Below, one piece after another: positions 62,130-64,000 of a stretch of 64,000 nt of DNA. The notes under the pieces were generated by a model, which had not been told where the DNA came from, did no database searches, and saw only the letters and a program-made list of their open reading frames with translations. The first letter of the stretch is position 1, and each line of letters starts with the position of its first letter. This stretch comes from Ananas comosus (Eukaryota > Streptophyta > Magnoliopsida > Poales > Bromeliaceae), in NCBI RefSeq assembly GCF_001540865.1, contig NC_033627.1, positions 13,014,648 through 13,078,647 on the forward strand, written 5' to 3'. A program made the position numbers and the translations under genes.

Positions 62130-62510
62130 AATCTCTCTCTACAATTTTTGGCAAGTGAGTGGTTGGTTGAATAAAATAATCTAACGGATGAAAATAATTA
62201 AAAGGTTAAATCTAACGGTGAAAAACTCGATAGCACCAAATTCTTGGTGCTATCGATAGTACCCTAGCCGGACTCTATATAGAACTAGGCTGAAATACTA
62301 TCAATAGTACCAAGTTATTGGTGCTATTAATTTTTTAGCTCTTAGATTGAGAAATTGATGGTTAGGATGATGTGGGCCCCCTAGGGTTGAGTGAGTGGTT
62401 GATTGAATAGTATAATCTAACCGGTAAAAATAATCAAAAGGTTAAATCTTACAGTGGAAAACTCGATAGCACTAAATTCTTGGTGCTATCGATAGTACCC
62501 TAGCCGGACT
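62130..62510. repeat. One partial and one complete hairpin-tip MITE
   Basis: 62130-62276 is the right half of an element ending CTATCGATAGTACCCTAGCC. 62282-62510 is complete, with ACTAGGCTGAAATACTATCA on the left and TATCGATAGTACCCTAGCCG on the right. They share TTGGTGCTATCGATAG tips. Confidence 0.7.
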
Positions 62511-62565
62511 ATATATATATGTATATATATATATATATATCACCATATAAACACCACATTATTAC

Positions 62566-62721
62566 CTATCCTTAGAGCAAGTGGCAAAGGGCTTGGTGGT
62601 TGGTACCCGAGACCCAAGTTCGAATCCTAGTTGATTCATATTTCCAGCTAAGTTTATTTCTAAATAAATGAAATAAACGAAGCGGGTAGCGTGCTACCTA
62701 TCTCTAAAAAAAAAAAAAAAA
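62566..62721 (+). mobile_element. tRNA-derived SINE (Au-type) with target-site duplication
   Basis: The best preserved copy here: AGAGCAAGTGGCAAAGGGCT (A-box region), CAAGTTCGAATCC (B box), TTTATTTCTAAATAAATGAA, GTAGCGTGCTACCTATCTCT and an A tail. Flanked by a perfect 17-bp duplication, AAACACCACATTATTAC, at 62549-62565 and 62722-62738. Confidence 0.92.
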
Positions 62722-62888
62722 AAACACCACATTATTACAATGAAAAGATGGTATTGTGAAAATGTTAAAGAAAAGAACTGAACTATTTGAACAATTTACA
62801 AATTAATTTAAGTGTTGATCGATATAATCAAATTTGATTATTACATACTAACTAGATTAGATTCAATCATTTTAATATGTATTATTAC

Positions 62889-63436
62889 GAATCCAGCTAC
62901 TATCTATTTAGGAGGATGGATGCTTTCGTCTTCCTAAGTCATTTTAGATGATGGGGATCTCGAATCGAATTAATGATCGGAACCGTTAAAATTAATCTAG
63001 AGTATTTATAATGTCTAGAAACAAAGTTTCATACATTTTAAAATTCATTATCAAGTTCATTGAAGAGTCAAAAAATGAATGGTAAAAAATCAATAACCTT
63101 GTGAAAATAGATGTTAAATTTTTTTAATTCATGATCAAAATTATCAAACATTATCTAAATAGTAGAAATAATTTTCTATTAAAAATTTAAGCTATTTGGA
63201 TTGTTCTATACCGTTAAACAAGCAAAATAGCTCACATAGGCCATAAAAAATTATCGATTTTGTAATTCATTGATCACAACGTAAATAGTTTTTAAAATTT
63301 ATAAAATTTAGTTTCAGATACTTGAAATATTTCAGATCAACTTTAACGGTTCCGATCATCGATTCGAAATCCCTATCATTTAAAACAACTTAGGAGAACG
63401 AAGACCCCCACCCTCCTAAAAGGATAGTAGCCGGAT
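62889..63436. repeat. Hairpin-tip MITE, about 548 bp
   Basis: GAATCCAGCTACTATCTATT opens and AAGGATAGTAGCCGGATTAT closes. Tip arms: TTAGGAGGATGG and CTTCCTAAG. The next block GATCGGAACCGTTAAAATTA is inverted on the right as TTTAACGGTTCCGATCATCG. A long (TA)n then (GA)n run follows. Confidence 0.8.
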
Positions 63437-63510
<74 letters not shown>

Positions 63511-63513
<3 letters not shown>

Positions 63514-64000
63514 GAGCTCTAGTGCTTTTACAAATGCATAAGCATTTGTGCTTGTAACTTTTTAATCATCATATCACCTCAAGATCCGTACGTACAACAC
63601 TATTAACGGTATTTTCTTTTTAAGTTTTTTTTACTAGTGCTCCATGAAACTTGATGCAATCCGACGGCTAAAACGTCACAAGCATAAATGCTCATGTACT
63701 TACAAAAGTATACGAGCTCAATTCTCTTTCCCTCTCTCTCTCTCGGTATATGTATTGTCCGATTTGTGTTCTTTTAGAAGCATGGAGGTCTTCGTGCTAT
63801 CAAGTTGTTTTCGATTTTAGGACTTCTGAATCAACGATCGACTTCGTTAGATTATACTATTCATCCAACTGCTCACTCGACCCTAGAAGACAACTATCAT
63901 CCTAACCGCACTTCCCTTCATCCAAAGGCCGAAAACCTACTAGTACCAACATAAATTTTCCACTCTTGGACTAAAAATTAGTACAATTCTTTTAAATTTT
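63511..64000. repeat. Hairpin-tip MITE and a second one running off the window
   Basis: 63511-63721 is a short element whose tips (CTTTTACAAATGCATAAGCA, then TTGTGCTTGTAAC) are inverted at the right. From about 63756 a second element starts with CTTTTAGAAGCATGGAGGTC and TTCGTGCTATCAAGTTGTTT and is cut by the window end. Confidence 0.65.

Noticed and set aside
62581..62640. Possible tRNA gene from A-box and B-box sequences
   Set aside because: The cloverleaf is incomplete, an A tail and target-site duplications are present, and copies recur, so it is a SINE.

Overview
The window is nuclear DNA of a flowering plant, most likely a monocot. The protein-coding genes are split by GT-AG introns. 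The spaces between them are AT-rich and full of (TA)n and (GA)n microsatellites, miniature inverted-repeat elements (MITEs) and tRNA-derived SINEs. Gene style and repeats would fit pineapple or a relative, but that is an impression and not a proof. Three single-base N gaps (27021, 38117, 38741) show it is a draft assembly.

Layout. 1-5.5 kb is a train of MITEs. 7.0-9.9 kb is a GC-rich island around an ERF repressor gene on the minus strand; its AP2 domain is intact but the rest of the frame is broken. 10.3-13.3 kb holds repeats: a MITE, a SINE nested in a larger inverted-repeat element, and a probable Helitron. 13.8-19.5 kb (minus) is a CCCH zinc-finger gene resembling FRIGIDA-ESSENTIAL 1. 21.2-26.9 kb (minus) is a complete SWI2/CHR9-type SNF2 ATPase. 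28.2-34.7 kb (minus) is a WD40 protein of the DCAF4 type. 35.5-40.0 kb is a transposon graveyard with a palindrome-filled element and an LTR whose neighbourhood looks like two haplotypes stitched together. 40.9-49.2 kb (plus) is the Polycomb E3 ligase RING1. 50.6-53.8 kb (minus) is the plastid transporter BASS1. 56.2-58.1 kb (minus) is an SBP-box (SPL) gene with a miR156 site just after its stop codon. 58.3-64 kb is repeat-rich and has no recognised gene.

For five genes (SWI2, DCAF4-like, RING1, BASS1, SPL) I rebuilt exon models by eye. Every splice site has GT/AG and the exon lengths sum to whole codons (906, 515, 519, 390 and 209 residues). The FES1-like model misses closing by one base at one intron. 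The genes do not form an operon-like unit. Several act on chromatin or flowering (FES1-like, SWI2, DCAF4-like, RING1, SPL), which may be coincidence.

The most interesting observations are: about 20 MITEs in TA microsatellites whose tips carry an element-specific hairpin inside a conserved frame; an LTR insertion apparently assembled together with its own empty allele; an ERF gene whose five frame shifts all have the sense of one extra base; and a cluster of very recent short tandem duplications inside the DCAF4-like gene, one of which duplicates part of an exon with working splice signals.
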